Positions 7,601-16,456 of a stretch of 40,586 nucleotides of DNA are shown here, piece after piece (positions within the stretch are counted from its first letter, which is position 1; the number at the start of each line of letters is the position of its first letter). Source of the stretch: Dokdonella sp. (GTDB lineage: Bacteria; Pseudomonadota; Gammaproteobacteria; Xanthomonadales; Rhodanobacteraceae); assembly GCA_023228465.1 (NCBI GenBank), contig JALOBC010000025.1, positions 1 through 40,586 of the forward strand, read 5' to 3'. A program made the position numbers and the translations under genes. Below the pieces are notes generated by a model. That model worked only from the letters and a program-made list of their open reading frames with translations. It made no database searches and had not been told where the DNA came from.

Positions 7601-8527
7601 TTACGGCGTGGTGGCGCCCGGTGGGGCCATGCGCACCGGCAATGGCACGTTGCACAGGTCGATCCGACCGGCCGGACGGTGGTACCAGTCATCGCGCCGG
7701 TTGCGGCGTGCTTCGACCAGTGCGCTGAAGGCTGGCGTGTCGGTGCGCAGGATCTCGATCGGCAGGCGTTCGGCCACCGGCAGGTCGGCGGCAAGCCGCA
7801 TGGCGCGGATCGGCACGCGCTGGGCGCGGTCCTCGTAGAAGCCGAGCGCACCCGTCCCGCGCGGCAGGGCGGACAGCAATTCCATGCCCTGGATGACGCG
7901 GCCGACCAGGGCGATATTGCGGTCGAGCTGGCGTGGCGCCTGGCCGATCACCACGTAGAGTTCCGCCCCGTTGCCCGATTCCGCTGCGGTGTCGCGCCCG
8001 GCGCCGAGCATGCCGTAGCAGTGCGCCAGCCAGGCCTTGCCGGCGCGCCGATCGCGCGCGGCGGGGAAGCCCTGGCTGAAGCCGACTTCAGGGGCGTACA
8101 CATCGCCATCGGGCAGCGGCGTGAAGGACAGCTCCGCGCTGAGCGGGCGCTCGAACTCCGCAGCGAGCGTGGCTGCCGCCTTGCCCAATGACCGCGCCTC
8201 GGGGGCACCCGCCGCCGGATCGCCCCACTGGGTGACGAAGTTGTCCTGCACGCGCAGGATCGCCAGGCCATCGAAATACTTCGCGCGGATGAGCGTGCGC
8301 AGGTTGGCGGCATGCAGCGGCGCGAAGGCGGGTGCCAGCTCGATCACCACGCGGCCCCCGGGAAGATCCATGTACAGGGTGTCGGCCGGATCGGGCCGGC
8401 GCCAGTCCGAAGGCTGCGTGGCGGCCAATACGTCCTGCAAGGTGGCAGGCCTGGCGGGCGGCGCGTCGGCGGCCCAGCCCGGCGCGCCAGCCAGGGCCAG
8501 GAGAACCAGCGCGGTGAGTGTCTGCAT
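7601..8527 (-). CDS. Exported cyclophilin-type peptidyl-prolyl cis-trans isomerase
   Basis: A 308-residue secreted isomerase that would speed proline isomerisation in periplasmic proteins. Residues 1-20 ([20 protein letters not shown]) are a signal peptide. Cyclophilin segments are visible: [19 protein letters not shown], then [21 protein letters not shown], where R92 corresponds to the catalytic arginine but the usual preceding histidine is leucine, and GAELYVVIG...[19 protein letters not shown] long insert (about 105-180) separates these halves, so it is larger than minimal cyclophilins. GGAGG lies 9 bases before the ATG at 8527; an ATG at 8533 is also possible. The PHA depolymerase gene ends 54 bp upstream on the same strand. 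Confidence 0.85.
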   Translation of the reverse strand: MQTLTALVLLALAGAPGWAADAPPARPATLQDVLAATQPSDWRRPDPADTLYMDLPGGRVVIELAPAFAPLHAANLRTLIRAKYFDGLAILRVQDNFVTQWGDPAAGAPEARSLGKAAATLAAEFERPLSAELSFTPLPDGDVYAPEVGFSQGFPAARDRRAGKAWLAHCYGMLGAGRDTAAESGNGAELYVVIGQAPRQLDRNIALVGRVIQGMELLSALPRGTGALGFYEDRAQRVPIRAMRLAADLPVAERLPIEILRTDTPAFSALVEARRNRRDDWYHRPAGRIDLCNVPLPVRMAPPGATTP

Positions 8528-8581
8528 GCGCATCGACCTCCGGATGGGCGCCGCGTGGGCCATGGCCGCGTCGTCCGTGTG

Positions 8582-9838
8582 CTAGGCCTTGTGCGCGCCG
8601 TCGAAGCGGCGGATGAATCCGCGCACGTCCTGGTAGACCTGGTTGCGCCAGCGACGGCCGCTGAAGATGCCGTAGTGGCCGGCGCCTGCCACTTCGATGT
8701 GCTCGCGGTGGCTGGCCGCCACGCCCCTGCACAGCTCGTGCGCGGCACGCGTCTGACCCAGGCCGGCGATGTCGTCCAGCTCGCCTTCGATGGTCAGCAG
8801 CGCGGTGTCGTGGATGGCTGCCGGCACCACCGGTTCGCCGTCGATGTACCACTTGCCGCGCGGCAGCAGCTGCTCCTGGAACACCACGCGAATGGTGTCC
8901 AGGTAGAACTCGGCGGGCATGTCCAGCACCGCGTTGTACTCGTCGTAGAAGCGCCGGTGTTCGGCCGCATCTTCCAGGTCGCCACGCAGGAGGTTCTGAT
9001 AGAAGTCCCAGTGTGCGCTGAGGTGGCGACTCGGGTTCATGGCGACGAAGCCGGTGTGTTGCAGGAAGCCTGGATAGACCTGGCGCCCCTTGCCGGGATA
9101 GTTCGGTGGCACGTCGAACACCACGTGGGTCTGGAACCAGGAATATGGCTTGGTGGTGGCGAGGTCGTTGACGCGGGTCGGGCTCTTGCTGGGGTCGATC
9201 GGCCCCCCGACCAGGATCAGCGAGCGCGGCGTGGCCTCGCCGGCCGCGGCCATCAGCGAAACGGCGGCCAGCACCGGCACGGTCGGCTGGCACACCGACA
9301 TCACGTGCAGGTCGGCCGCGCCGAGGTGCTGCATGAAGCGGCGCATCAGCGCGACGTAGTCCTCCAGCCCGAAGCGGCCCTGTTCGAGCGGCACCATGCG
9401 CGCGTCGATCCAGTCGGTGATGTACACGTCATGGTCGTGCAGCAGGGTGCGCACCGTATCGCGCAGCAGTGTGGCGTGGTGGCCGGAAAGCGGCGCGACC
9501 ACCAGCACGGCCGGATCGCTGCACAGCCTGGCCAGGTTGGACGGATCATCACTGCAGCGGCGAAAGTGCAGCAGGTTGCAGAACGGCGTTTCCAGCACGC
9601 GATCCTCGACCACGACCACTTCGCGCCCGTGCGCCTCCACGCTGCTGATGCCGAAGACGGGCTTCTCATAATCCTTGCCCAGGCGGTAGAACAGCTCGTA
9701 GCCGGCTGCGACGCGGTCGATCCCCGGTACCCGGGCCAGCCAGTTGTCCGGCGCGGTCAGCGCCTGGGCAGCGGCGCCGGTCCAGTTGATCAGCGGGTTG
9801 ATGAGGGCGCGGTTGACTTCGTGGAAGTAGTACAGCAT
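8582..9838 (-). CDS. phaZ: Intracellular polyhydroxyalkanoate depolymerase
   Basis: A 418-residue alpha/beta hydrolase that breaks down stored polyhydroxybutyrate-type granules in the cytoplasm; no signal peptide is present. As in the intracellular PhaZ class, the nucleophile is a cysteine: C183 in HVMSVCQPTVPV. The remaining triad is D355 in EGELDDIAG and H388 in GAGHYGIFSG, and these positions agree with those I recall for the Ralstonia enzyme. The N-terminus MLYYFHEVNRALINP and the C-terminal PHB_depo_C region are typical. The ATG at 9838 gives the family length, and the open frame upstream is implausible. No PHA synthase or phasin gene lies in this window, so the storage pathway must be encoded elsewhere, if present. 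Confidence 0.92.
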   Translation of the reverse strand: MLYYFHEVNRALINPLINWTGAAAQALTAPDNWLARVPGIDRVAAGYELFYRLGKDYEKPVFGISSVEAHGREVVVVEDRVLETPFCNLLHFRRCSDDPSNLARLCSDPAVLVVAPLSGHHATLLRDTVRTLLHDHDVYITDWIDARMVPLEQGRFGLEDYVALMRRFMQHLGAADLHVMSVCQPTVPVLAAVSLMAAAGEATPRSLILVGGPIDPSKSPTRVNDLATTKPYSWFQTHVVFDVPPNYPGKGRQVYPGFLQHTGFVAMNPSRHLSAHWDFYQNLLRGDLEDAAEHRRFYDEYNAVLDMPAEFYLDTIRVVFQEQLLPRGKWYIDGEPVVPAAIHDTALLTIEGELDDIAGLGQTRAAHELCRGVAASHREHIEVAGAGHYGIFSGRRWRNQVYQDVRGFIRRFDGAHKA

Positions 9839-9930
9839 CGACGATTCCGGTTGAACGACATGAATGGTGGCAGAACGCGCCGCCGACCCGTCAATGTAAA
9901 CCCTCGCGCGTCGCCTGCGAAGGTGTCCAT

Positions 9931-9962
9931 TGGCACAGTTGCACTTTGGCACGCACTGGCAC
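9931..9962. promoter_or_regulatory. Triple TGGCAC direct repeat in the phaZ / M61 peptidase gap
   Basis: TGGCAC occurs at 9931-9936, 9947-9952 and 9957-9962, with TTGCAC at 9939-9944 between the first two. The cluster lies in the 181-bp region between divergent genes and could bind a regulator of either one. The spacing does not fit a sigma-54 promoter. No other feature is evident in this gap. Confidence 0.3.
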
Positions 9963-10019
9963 AATCACGGGTTTGGCCCTGCCCGCCAGGGTCGAGCCCT
10001 CGATGTGGAGAGTCCTGCA

Positions 10020-11948
10020 ATGGCGTTGAAGTGGATGCGGATCGCGCGCAGAGTTCTGGTGCCCGCCCTGTGGAGTGTCCTGATGCCGCTGTCCACCGCG
10101 TTCGCCCAGGTGCCGCCGCCAGGCGACGTCGCCTATCCGGGCACCCTGCAGCTGCGCGTGGATGCCACCGATCTCGACCACCGCATCTTCCGCGTGCGGC
10201 AGAGTGTGCCGGTGCAGGCCGGGCCGCTCACCCTGCTCTACCCGCAGTGGGTACCCGGCGGACATTCGCCGCGGGGTCCGATCGACAAGCTGGCGGGACT
10301 GGAAATCCGCGCCCAGGGCACGCCCCTGGCGTGGACGCGCGATCCGGTCGACGTGGCGGCGTTCCATGTCCAGGTGCCGGCGGGGGTCACGACGCTGGAA
10401 GTGACCTTCCAGTTCCTGTCGCCGCTGGACGCGTCGCAGGGCAGGCGCGTGATGACACCGGACATGCTGAACCTGCAGTGGAACACCGTGGTGCTGTATC
10501 CGGCGGGCCATGCCGCGCGCCGCATCCAGGTGGCCCCCGCGGTGCGACTGCCGTCCGGCTGGCGCTTTGCCAGCGCGCTCGACGTGGCTGCAGGCCACAC
10601 GCCCAACACCACCGACGCGGATGGCTGGGTGAGCTTCAAGCCGGTCGATCTGGACGTGCTGGTGGACTCGCCGATGTTCGCCGGCCGGCATTTCCGCCGC
10701 GTGGCGCTTGCCGGTGGCAAGGCGCCCGTGCATCTCAACATCGTTGCTGACGAGGCGGGCGACCTCCAAGCCACGCCCCGGCAACTGGACGTGCATCGCG
10801 AGCTCGTCAGCCAGGCGCGCAAGCTGTTCGCCTCCGAGCACTACGATCATTACGACTTCCTGCTGGCGCTGAGCAGCCAGCAGGGCGGCATCGGCCTGGA
10901 GCATCAGCGCTCCAGCGAGAACGGCGTGCCGCGTGGCTACTTCACCGAGTGGGACCGGCAGGCGCCCGGGCGCAGCCTGCTTGCCCACGAATACACGCAC
11001 TCCTGGAACGGCAAGTTCCGCCGGCCTGCGGGCCTGGCCACGCCGAACTTCAACGTGCCGATGCGTGGCGACCTGCTGTGGGTGTACGAGGGCCAGACCC
11101 AGTACTGGGGCGGTGTGCTGGCCGCGCGTTCGGGCCTGTGGACGGCCGAGCAGGCACGCGAGGCGCTGGCCCTGGTCGCAGCGACCTACACCGACGACCG
11201 CCCCGGCTTCGCCTGGCGCAACGTGCAGGACACCACGCGCGATCCGGTGATTGCCCAGCGCCGGCCGTTGCCCTATCGCAACTGGCAGCTGCGCGAGGAC
11301 TACTACAGCGCCGGACAACTGGTGTGGTTGGCGGTGGATACGAAGCTGCGCGAGCTCAGCCGCGAGCGGCGCTCGCTGGATGACTTCGCGCGCCTCTTCC
11401 TTGGCGTCCATGATGGCCGCTGGACGACCGAACCCTACGAATTCGACGACGTGGTGGCCGCGCTGGATGAAGTGGCCGCGTTCGACTGGGCGTCCTTCCT
11501 GCGCGAGCGTATCGACGCCCACGCACCGCCGCTCGACGGTCTTGCCGCCAGCGGCTGGAAGCTGGTCTGGCGTGATGCGCCGAACGAGTTCCAGAAGAGC
11601 GCGGAGCGCCTGCGCAAATCCATGGACCTGTCCGCATCCATCGGTCTCACGCTGCATGGCGACAGCGGGCGCATCAGCGACGTACGCTGGGATGGGCCGG
11701 CCTTCAGGGCCGGCATTGCCAGTTCCGGCACCTTGATCGCGGTCAACGGTCGCGCGTTCAGCGCCGATCGCCTGAAGGCGGCCATCACCGCGGCCAGGGA
11801 AACCAGCACGCCAATCGAGTTGCTGGTCAAGGATGGCGAGGAATACAAGACCATGAAGGTGGAATACCACGCGGGACTCCGGTACCCGCACCTCGAGCGC
11901 ATTCCCGGCACCCATGACCGCCTGGGCGCGATCCTCGCGCCGCGCTGA
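10020..11948 (+). CDS. Exported M61-family metallopeptidase with C-terminal PDZ domain
   Basis: A 642-residue secreted glycyl aminopeptidase-like enzyme. Residues 1-30 are a signal peptide ending STAFAQ. The M61 N-terminal beta domain covers about 38-225. The gluzincin core follows, with HEYTH (323-327) in SLLAHEYTHSWNGK supplying two zinc ligands and the catalytic glutamate, and E357 in WVYEGQTQYWG the likely third ligand. A PDZ-like domain lies near 535-615 (IGLTLHGDSGRISDVRWDGPAFRAGI...LIAVNGR). This architecture matches Sphingomonas-type glycyl aminopeptidases, which favour N-terminal glycine. The ATG at 10020 is the only start that gives a proper signal peptide. It is followed 13 bp later by an unrecognised membrane-protein gene. 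Peptide specificity is inferred. Confidence 0.92.
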   Translation: MALKWMRIARRVLVPALWSVLMPLSTAFAQVPPPGDVAYPGTLQLRVDATDLDHRIFRVRQSVPVQAGPLTLLYPQWVPGGHSPRGPIDKLAGLEIRAQGTPLAWTRDPVDVAAFHVQVPAGVTTLEVTFQFLSPLDASQGRRVMTPDMLNLQWNTVVLYPAGHAARRIQVAPAVRLPSGWRFASALDVAAGHTPNTTDADGWVSFKPVDLDVLVDSPMFAGRHFRRVALAGGKAPVHLNIVADEAGDLQATPRQLDVHRELVSQARKLFASEHYDHYDFLLALSSQQGGIGLEHQRSSENGVPRGYFTEWDRQAPGRSLLAHEYTHSWNGKFRRPAGLATPNFNVPMRGDLLWVYEGQTQYWGGVLAARSGLWTAEQAREALALVAATYTDDRPGFAWRNVQDTTRDPVIAQRRPLPYRNWQLREDYYSAGQLVWLAVDTKLRELSRERRSLDDFARLFLGVHDGRWTTEPYEFDDVVAALDEVAAFDWASFLRERIDAHAPPLDGLAASGWKLVWRDAPNEFQKSAERLRKSMDLSASIGLTLHGDSGRISDVRWDGPAFRAGIASSGTLIAVNGRAFSADRLKAAITAARETSTPIELLVKDGEEYKTMKVEYHAGLRYPHLERIPGTHDRLGAILAPR

Positions 11949-11961
11949 GCGGATCGGTGCC

Positions 11962-12885
11962 GTGCGCGACCCGCGCGAACGGCAGGTGGCGCAATCGACA
12001 CGCGCGCATGGCGCGCGCGGTCTCATCTTCGTGGCGCTGAGCGCGTTGCTGGTGCTTGCCTGGCCGTGGCTGATCGAATGGTTTCCCGGTTTGCTGCCGC
12101 CTGGCATCGGCATCGTCGGCTACGTGGATCCGCTCGTCGATCACCCCGGCGATGCCGAGCTCGATCGGCACCTGCAACTGGCCCGCGGGTACGCGCTGGC
12201 ATTCTGGTGGATGGTGCTTGGGATCAGCTTCATCGCGCTCGAACCCCACGCCCTGCGGCGCGCATTCGCGGCCTGGCGGGACCAGTCCGCGAACGCGGCG
12301 GACGACGCGCTGGCGAAGGCGGCGCGCAGCGCGGGCCGGGCCGCGCGTGAGGCCGGCCAGGCCACCGCCGTGGTGCCGATGGCATCGGCGATAGGCGTGG
12401 TCGGATCCGGTTTCACCAACTGGTTGGCGGAGCGCCTGGCGTGGCTGGTCGGGCGCGGCGTGTTGTGCGCGTTGCTGGCGCTGCTGATTGCCGGTTCGAT
12501 CACGAGGTTCGCGTTCGCCATGATGGCCATGGTGGTACTGTGGCCGTTGTGGGTCTGGCTGCACAAATCGTGGGTTGCGTTGACCCTTGGCATCGTCTTC
12601 TGGTTGCCACTGGGCGGCTTTCACGCCCTCGTCCATCTTGGCATTGCGGCGCGCTACGACTGGTGGAACCAGCGCTGGATCGCGGTCGACGTGCGTGGTG
12701 CGGCCCTGGTCATCTGGGTGTTGCTGATGCTGGGCTGCCTCGCCCGTGCATGGTTCGATCATCGGCGCGAAGCGGACGCGCAAGTGTCCACGGGTGCCAC
12801 CCGGGCGGCATTGGCACGTGCGCGTGCCCGCGTGGCGGCACGGCAACGGGACGCGTCCAACGGATCATCTGCGGACAGGGACTGA
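11962..12885 (+). CDS. Unrecognised multi-pass membrane protein
   Basis: About 307 residues if the GTG at 11962 is used; an ATG at 11914 would overlap the peptidase gene by 35 bp. I do not recognise the family. Helices are visible at LIFVALSALLVLAWPWL, ALAFWWMVLGISFIAL, VLCALLALLIAGSITRFAFAMMAMVVLWPL, WVALTLGIVFWLPLGGF and ALVIWVLLMLGCLA. Between helices 2 and 3 is an alanine-rich, probably helical segment (AADDALAKAARSAGRAAREAGQAT), and the tail is basic (RAALARARARVAARQRD). The pattern of two helices, soluble helix, then three or four helices gives no functional clue. It may be co-transcribed with the M61 peptidase and converges with the deacetylase gene 8 bp away. Confidence 0.68.
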   Translation: MRDPRERQVAQSTRAHGARGLIFVALSALLVLAWPWLIEWFPGLLPPGIGIVGYVDPLVDHPGDAELDRHLQLARGYALAFWWMVLGISFIALEPHALRRAFAAWRDQSANAADDALAKAARSAGRAAREAGQATAVVPMASAIGVVGSGFTNWLAERLAWLVGRGVLCALLALLIAGSITRFAFAMMAMVVLWPLWVWLHKSWVALTLGIVFWLPLGGFHALVHLGIAARYDWWNQRWIAVDVRGAALVIWVLLMLGCLARAWFDHRREADAQVSTGATRAALARARARVAARQRDASNGSSADRD

Positions 12886-12893
12886 ATTGCCGT

Positions 12894-13724
12894 TCAGCAC
12901 CGCGCGGGCCGGCGCAGGGTCTGCAGCAGGCGTTCCAGTTCGGCCGGGTCGCGCCAGTGCTGGCCGCACACATAGCGCGGCAGGTGCCAGCGGTTCGACG
13001 TGGATTCGACCGGCATTGCCTGTGTGCCGAAGGCTGCACGCAGGCGATGCCGGTGGCCAAAGTGCGGCAGGTATTCGCGCAGCAGATAGTCGCTGGCCTC
13101 GCCGTACGGGTAGGCGAACAGGCTGCAGCGATGCGGGGCAAGGTACGCATCCAGCCAGTCGCTGGCGGCGCGGATTTCGGCATCCGCGGCTGCGTGGTCG
13201 TCGATGCCCAGGAAGCTGCCCTTGCGCGCGCCGGCCACCGTGGTCGGCAGGCTTGCGTGGTTGTGATCCCAGCTGTGGTTCTCGATGGCCAGCAGCCCTT
13301 CGCGCTGCGCCTCGCGCCACCAGGCATCGTCCCACCAGCCGCAGCCGATCAGGCAGGTCTGGTCGAGGGTGGCGCGCGCCTGCGGTGAGACGATGACGAA
13401 GCTGGTTGCGTGCACGGGCACGCCGGCGTCGCGCCGGAAGTCGCGCAGGATGCCCGCAAAGCCACGCTGCGGGCCGCAGGTGGGGTGCTCGAGGTCGTGC
13501 CAGTCGAACCAGGAACCGTCATCGAAGCTGAGCGCGACGGCGCTCTCCAGCGACGCTTGTGGCAGTCGCCCGTCCAGCACCGCGACCAGCGTGACCAGAG
13601 GCACGATGCGCAGGCCCAGGCGCCGGATCAGACGCAGGTCTTCGGCCAGCGCGAGATGGTCGTTGGACGCATAGTCGTTGCCGAGAATGTTGTTGGAATG
13701 CCAGGTCAGGACGGGAACGCGCAT
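12894..13724 (-). CDS. Polysaccharide deacetylase (NodB-type, carbohydrate esterase 4)
   Basis: A 276-residue NodB-fold deacetylase that would remove acetyl groups from N-acetylated sugars. Motif 1 is SFDDG (66-70), with D68 as likely base and D69 as metal ligand. Motif 2 is HSWDH (150-154), giving both metal histidines. A motif-3-like FAYPYGE lies at 203-209. It starts MRVPVLTWHSNN and has no signal peptide, so it is probably cytoplasmic or exported by another route. The gene is divergent from the O-antigen-ligase-like gene, and neighbouring genes include a nucleotidyltransferase-like protein and a VanZ-like protein. That context fits exopolysaccharide modification rather than peptidoglycan. 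The substrate is not shown by the sequence. Confidence 0.86.
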   Translation of the reverse strand: MRVPVLTWHSNNILGNDYASNDHLALAEDLRLIRRLGLRIVPLVTLVAVLDGRLPQASLESAVALSFDDGSWFDWHDLEHPTCGPQRGFAGILRDFRRDAGVPVHATSFVIVSPQARATLDQTCLIGCGWWDDAWWREAQREGLLAIENHSWDHNHASLPTTVAGARKGSFLGIDDHAAADAEIRAASDWLDAYLAPHRCSLFAYPYGEASDYLLREYLPHFGHRHRLRAAFGTQAMPVESTSNRWHLPRYVCGQHWRDPAELERLLQTLRRPARC

Positions 13725-13923
13725 GGGCTCGAGTGACGGGGCGGTGGTGTGATGGTGGCGGCATCGTTGCTGCCGGTTGACGCGGGCAGGCCGGCGGGCT
13801 GGCAGTCTGGCCGGCCGCGCCGGCGACGCAAGCCTGCCCGTTCGCGCCAGTCCGGATCGCGATCATGGCATCATCGCGGCTGCTTTCCCGCATGCCAAGC
13901 CGATGCCGCAACGCCGCGCCTCG

Positions 13924-15315
13924 ATGGATGACGTCTCGCCGCAGGACCGGGTTCTGTTCCTCGCCACGGCGGCGCTGCTGACCGCCTGTTTCCTGACCGG
14001 CGGCAGCTCGCAGGACGACAACGTGGGAGGCGTGGTCACCCAGCTCGCGGCGCTGCCCGTGTTGCTGCTGGCGGTACTCCATGGCAGTCGCCAGGCGCGC
14101 TTCGCGGGACTCGCGCGCGCGCTCTGGCTGCTGGCGGCGATCCTCGCGCTGCCACTGCTGCAGCTGCTGCCCCTGCCGCAATGGCTGTGGGCGATGCCGG
14201 CCCCACGCGCGGCCCTGCTCGCCCACCTGGTTTCCGCGGGGATCGAGCATCCCGATCTGCGCTGGACGCTCAGCCCGGCCGCCACCGAGCGCAACCTGCT
14301 GAGCCTGCTGCCGGCAGCGGCGGTGTTCCTTGCCGTGCTCGCGCTGGGACGCGATGCGGCGCGCGGATTCCTGTGGTGGCTGGTGGGGCTGGCCACGTTC
14401 AGCCTGTTGCTGGCGACCTTGCAGCTCGCCGTGCCGCAGGACAGCTTCCTCAATCCGTTCCCGCAATACGCACCGGCCATGGCAGGGGTGTTCGCCAACA
14501 AGAACCATCAGGCCGACATGCTTGCCATCGCCATTGCCGTCGCGGTGGGTCTGTTCCTGGATGCGCGGCGGCGTGGCGAAGGCCTGGCCGCCGGGCTGGC
14601 GATCGTGCTGGCCGGCCTGTGCTTCCTGGTCCTGCCGCTGGTGAACTCGCGGGCCGGCGTGATCATTGCCCTGGTGGCGGTCGCGGCCGTCATGCTGGGC
14701 TCGGCGGCGGTGTCCTTGCAGCGGCTGCGCCAGCAGCAAGCGCCGCGCTGGGTGCTGGCCCTGACACTGGCCATGCTGGCCGTTGGCGTGCTGGCAGCCA
14801 TGGCCTGGATGGACGCCGACGATGTCGGCATGCCCGGGTCGCGCGCGCGCATGTCGGCCTTGACGCTGGGCTTCGGCCTCGACAACGCGCCGCTCGGCGC
14901 GGGGTTTGGCAGCTTCGTACCGCTGTTCCAGCAGAGCGCGGGTGAGGCCATGCTGTTCCACGCCTACATCAATGCCGCGCACAACGATTACGTGCAGTGG
15001 TGGCTGGAAGGCGGCGTGCCGGCCATGGCCCTGCTGCTGGGCGTGCTGCTGCTGCTTGGCGGCGCATTCGGTCGCCTGTTGCGCCTGCCGCTCGAGTCGC
15101 GTCGCCGTGCTGATGGCCTTGCCGCGCTGGCCGGTGTGCTGGTGGTGTTCCTGCATTCCACGGTCGACTATCCGCTGCGCACGCCCGCGCTGATGGCGGT
15201 GTTCGCAGTGTTGGCCGGTGTCGCCCTGGCCTGCGCCCGCGATGCCGACGCAACCCGGGCGGAAGCGGGCAACGCCCGCAACCGTTCGGCAGCGCATCTG
15301 CCAGCGCCGCGCTGA
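13924..15315 (+). CDS. O-antigen ligase / Wzy-like polysaccharide polymerase
   Basis: A roughly 463-residue polytopic membrane protein with about eleven helices. The Wzy_C/O-antigen-ligase signature is visible: GVFANKNHQADMLAIAI near the middle, LPLVNSRAGVII, then a large loop with AHNDYVQWWLEGGVPAM, followed by the last helices ending HSTVDYPLRTPALMAVF. Such proteins transfer or polymerise lipid-linked sugar repeats at the periplasmic face. I use the ATG at 13924 because the first helix starts about ten residues later; the ATG at 13903 is also possible, and neither has a good ribosome site. It is divergent from the deacetylase gene (199-bp gap with nothing else visible) and converges with the nucleotidyltransferase gene 15 bp downstream. 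Whether it acts on LPS or exopolysaccharide is unknown. Confidence 0.85.
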   Translation: MDDVSPQDRVLFLATAALLTACFLTGGSSQDDNVGGVVTQLAALPVLLLAVLHGSRQARFAGLARALWLLAAILALPLLQLLPLPQWLWAMPAPRAALLAHLVSAGIEHPDLRWTLSPAATERNLLSLLPAAAVFLAVLALGRDAARGFLWWLVGLATFSLLLATLQLAVPQDSFLNPFPQYAPAMAGVFANKNHQADMLAIAIAVAVGLFLDARRRGEGLAAGLAIVLAGLCFLVLPLVNSRAGVIIALVAVAAVMLGSAAVSLQRLRQQQAPRWVLALTLAMLAVGVLAAMAWMDADDVGMPGSRARMSALTLGFGLDNAPLGAGFGSFVPLFQQSAGEAMLFHAYINAAHNDYVQWWLEGGVPAMALLLGVLLLLGGAFGRLLRLPLESRRRADGLAALAGVLVVFLHSTVDYPLRTPALMAVFAVLAGVALACARDADATRAEAGNARNRSAAHLPAPR

Positions 15316-15330
15316 GGCCGGGCGCGCAGC

Positions 15331-16434
15331 CTAGAGGCGGCCGATGCCGGCGCGCAGCCGGCGCAGGAGCAGACGCAGCAGGCCCGCGTCGCCGTGGCGT
15401 GCGCGCAGGTAGGCCTGGTCGGGTAGCAGGCGCTGGCGCAACCAGCGCATGCGCTGGGCGCAAGTCGGGAAGGCCAGGAAGTTCATGCGCTGGATGTAGA
15501 GCCAGCGATGCATCCGGTGCGGGTCGAGTGTTTCGCCGCGTGCCGCGGTGGCCAGGTCGCGACGCACGCTGCCTGGGGCAATCCCGCCGAAGCAGCGTGC
15601 CGCCGCATCCAGGCCAGCCAGGCAGGTGCCGGCAAGGCCTCGAGCGCCGGCCTGGTCCGCGAGCGCCTGCCAGTCGTCAGTGCCGAAATGCTGGCCGAGC
15701 AGATGCAGGTCGTACAGCCATTTCAGCCGGTCGCCGATGCCGCCGGCCATGTTCTGCACGCGGTGCATGCAGGCATGCAGATAGGCCGGTACGGGAGCCA
15801 GGCCGCGCGCATCGGGGGCGAGCGCCGGCAGCGCGATGGCGCTGGCATCGAGTTCCGCCCAGGCATAGCGGAAGGCGAATGCCGGCGTGCTCGAAAGCTG
15901 CCAGTGCAGGTCGATTTCCAGTCCGGCGCGCTCCGTTCCGCTGCGCACGCAGGTCACTTCGAAGGCCACCAGATCCCCAGGTGCAGCCGCGTCGCGCGGT
16001 GCATAGCCGAGCGTGCCGAGGATCGCCACCGCGCGCGCTACCGCCTGCCGTGAAGGCAGCAGGAGGTCGATGTCGCTGCATTCGCGCAGGTGCGCCGACG
16101 GGTAGATCTGGTAGGCCAGGGCCGAACCCTTGAGCAGCAGCACCGGCACGCCCGCCGCGGCGATTTCCGCCAGGATCAGGCGGCACTGGTGCTCGCGGAA
16201 CATGTGCTGCGCCGCCCGCACGCGCGCCGCCCGCGCCAGTGGCTGGTGCAGCGCGGGCGGCATGCTGTGCGCCAGTTCGGGGCGACTGAGGCAGGCGTGG
16301 AGCAGGGCAGGCACGCCTTCCTCGCTGGCCGCGGCGAGGACGGCGCTGGCATCGAGCTGGCGGCCCGGCGCCGCTGCGGCGGCGTCGCCGCGCAACACGG
16401 CAGCCAGCCAGCCGCGGATGGGATCATCGCTCAT
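15331..16434 (-). CDS. Nucleotidyltransferase-like protein (NTP_transf_5 family)
   Basis: A 367-residue protein matching the uncharacterised nucleotidyltransferase family PF14907. The core is VLLLKGSALAYQIYP (98-112) followed by RECSDIDLLLP (117-127), where the KGS and SDIDLL pieces correspond to the GS and DxD motifs of the polymerase-beta fold. The rest is helical (LHACMHRVQNMAGGIGDRLKWLYDLHLL is typical) and ends in a basic tail. Members often lie in exopolysaccharide clusters but have no established reaction. The ATG at 16434 lies 22 bp after the VanZ-like gene, so the two are probably co-transcribed. Confidence 0.82.
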   Translation of the reverse strand: MSDDPIRGWLAAVLRGDAAAAAPGRQLDASAVLAAASEEGVPALLHACLSRPELAHSMPPALHQPLARAARVRAAQHMFREHQCRLILAEIAAAGVPVLLLKGSALAYQIYPSAHLRECSDIDLLLPSRQAVARAVAILGTLGYAPRDAAAPGDLVAFEVTCVRSGTERAGLEIDLHWQLSSTPAFAFRYAWAELDASAIALPALAPDARGLAPVPAYLHACMHRVQNMAGGIGDRLKWLYDLHLLGQHFGTDDWQALADQAGARGLAGTCLAGLDAAARCFGGIAPGSVRRDLATAARGETLDPHRMHRWLYIQRMNFLAFPTCAQRMRWLRQRLLPDQAYLRARHGDAGLLRLLLRRLRAGIGRL

Positions 16435-16456
16435 GACCGCGTCTTCGCGTGGCAGA

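Noticed and set aside
9925-9965. A sigma-54 promoter built on TGGCAC...TTGC or TGGC.
   Set aside because: The distance between the GG and GC elements is 7 or 9 bases rather than the required 10, and no enhancer-binding regulator is nearby.
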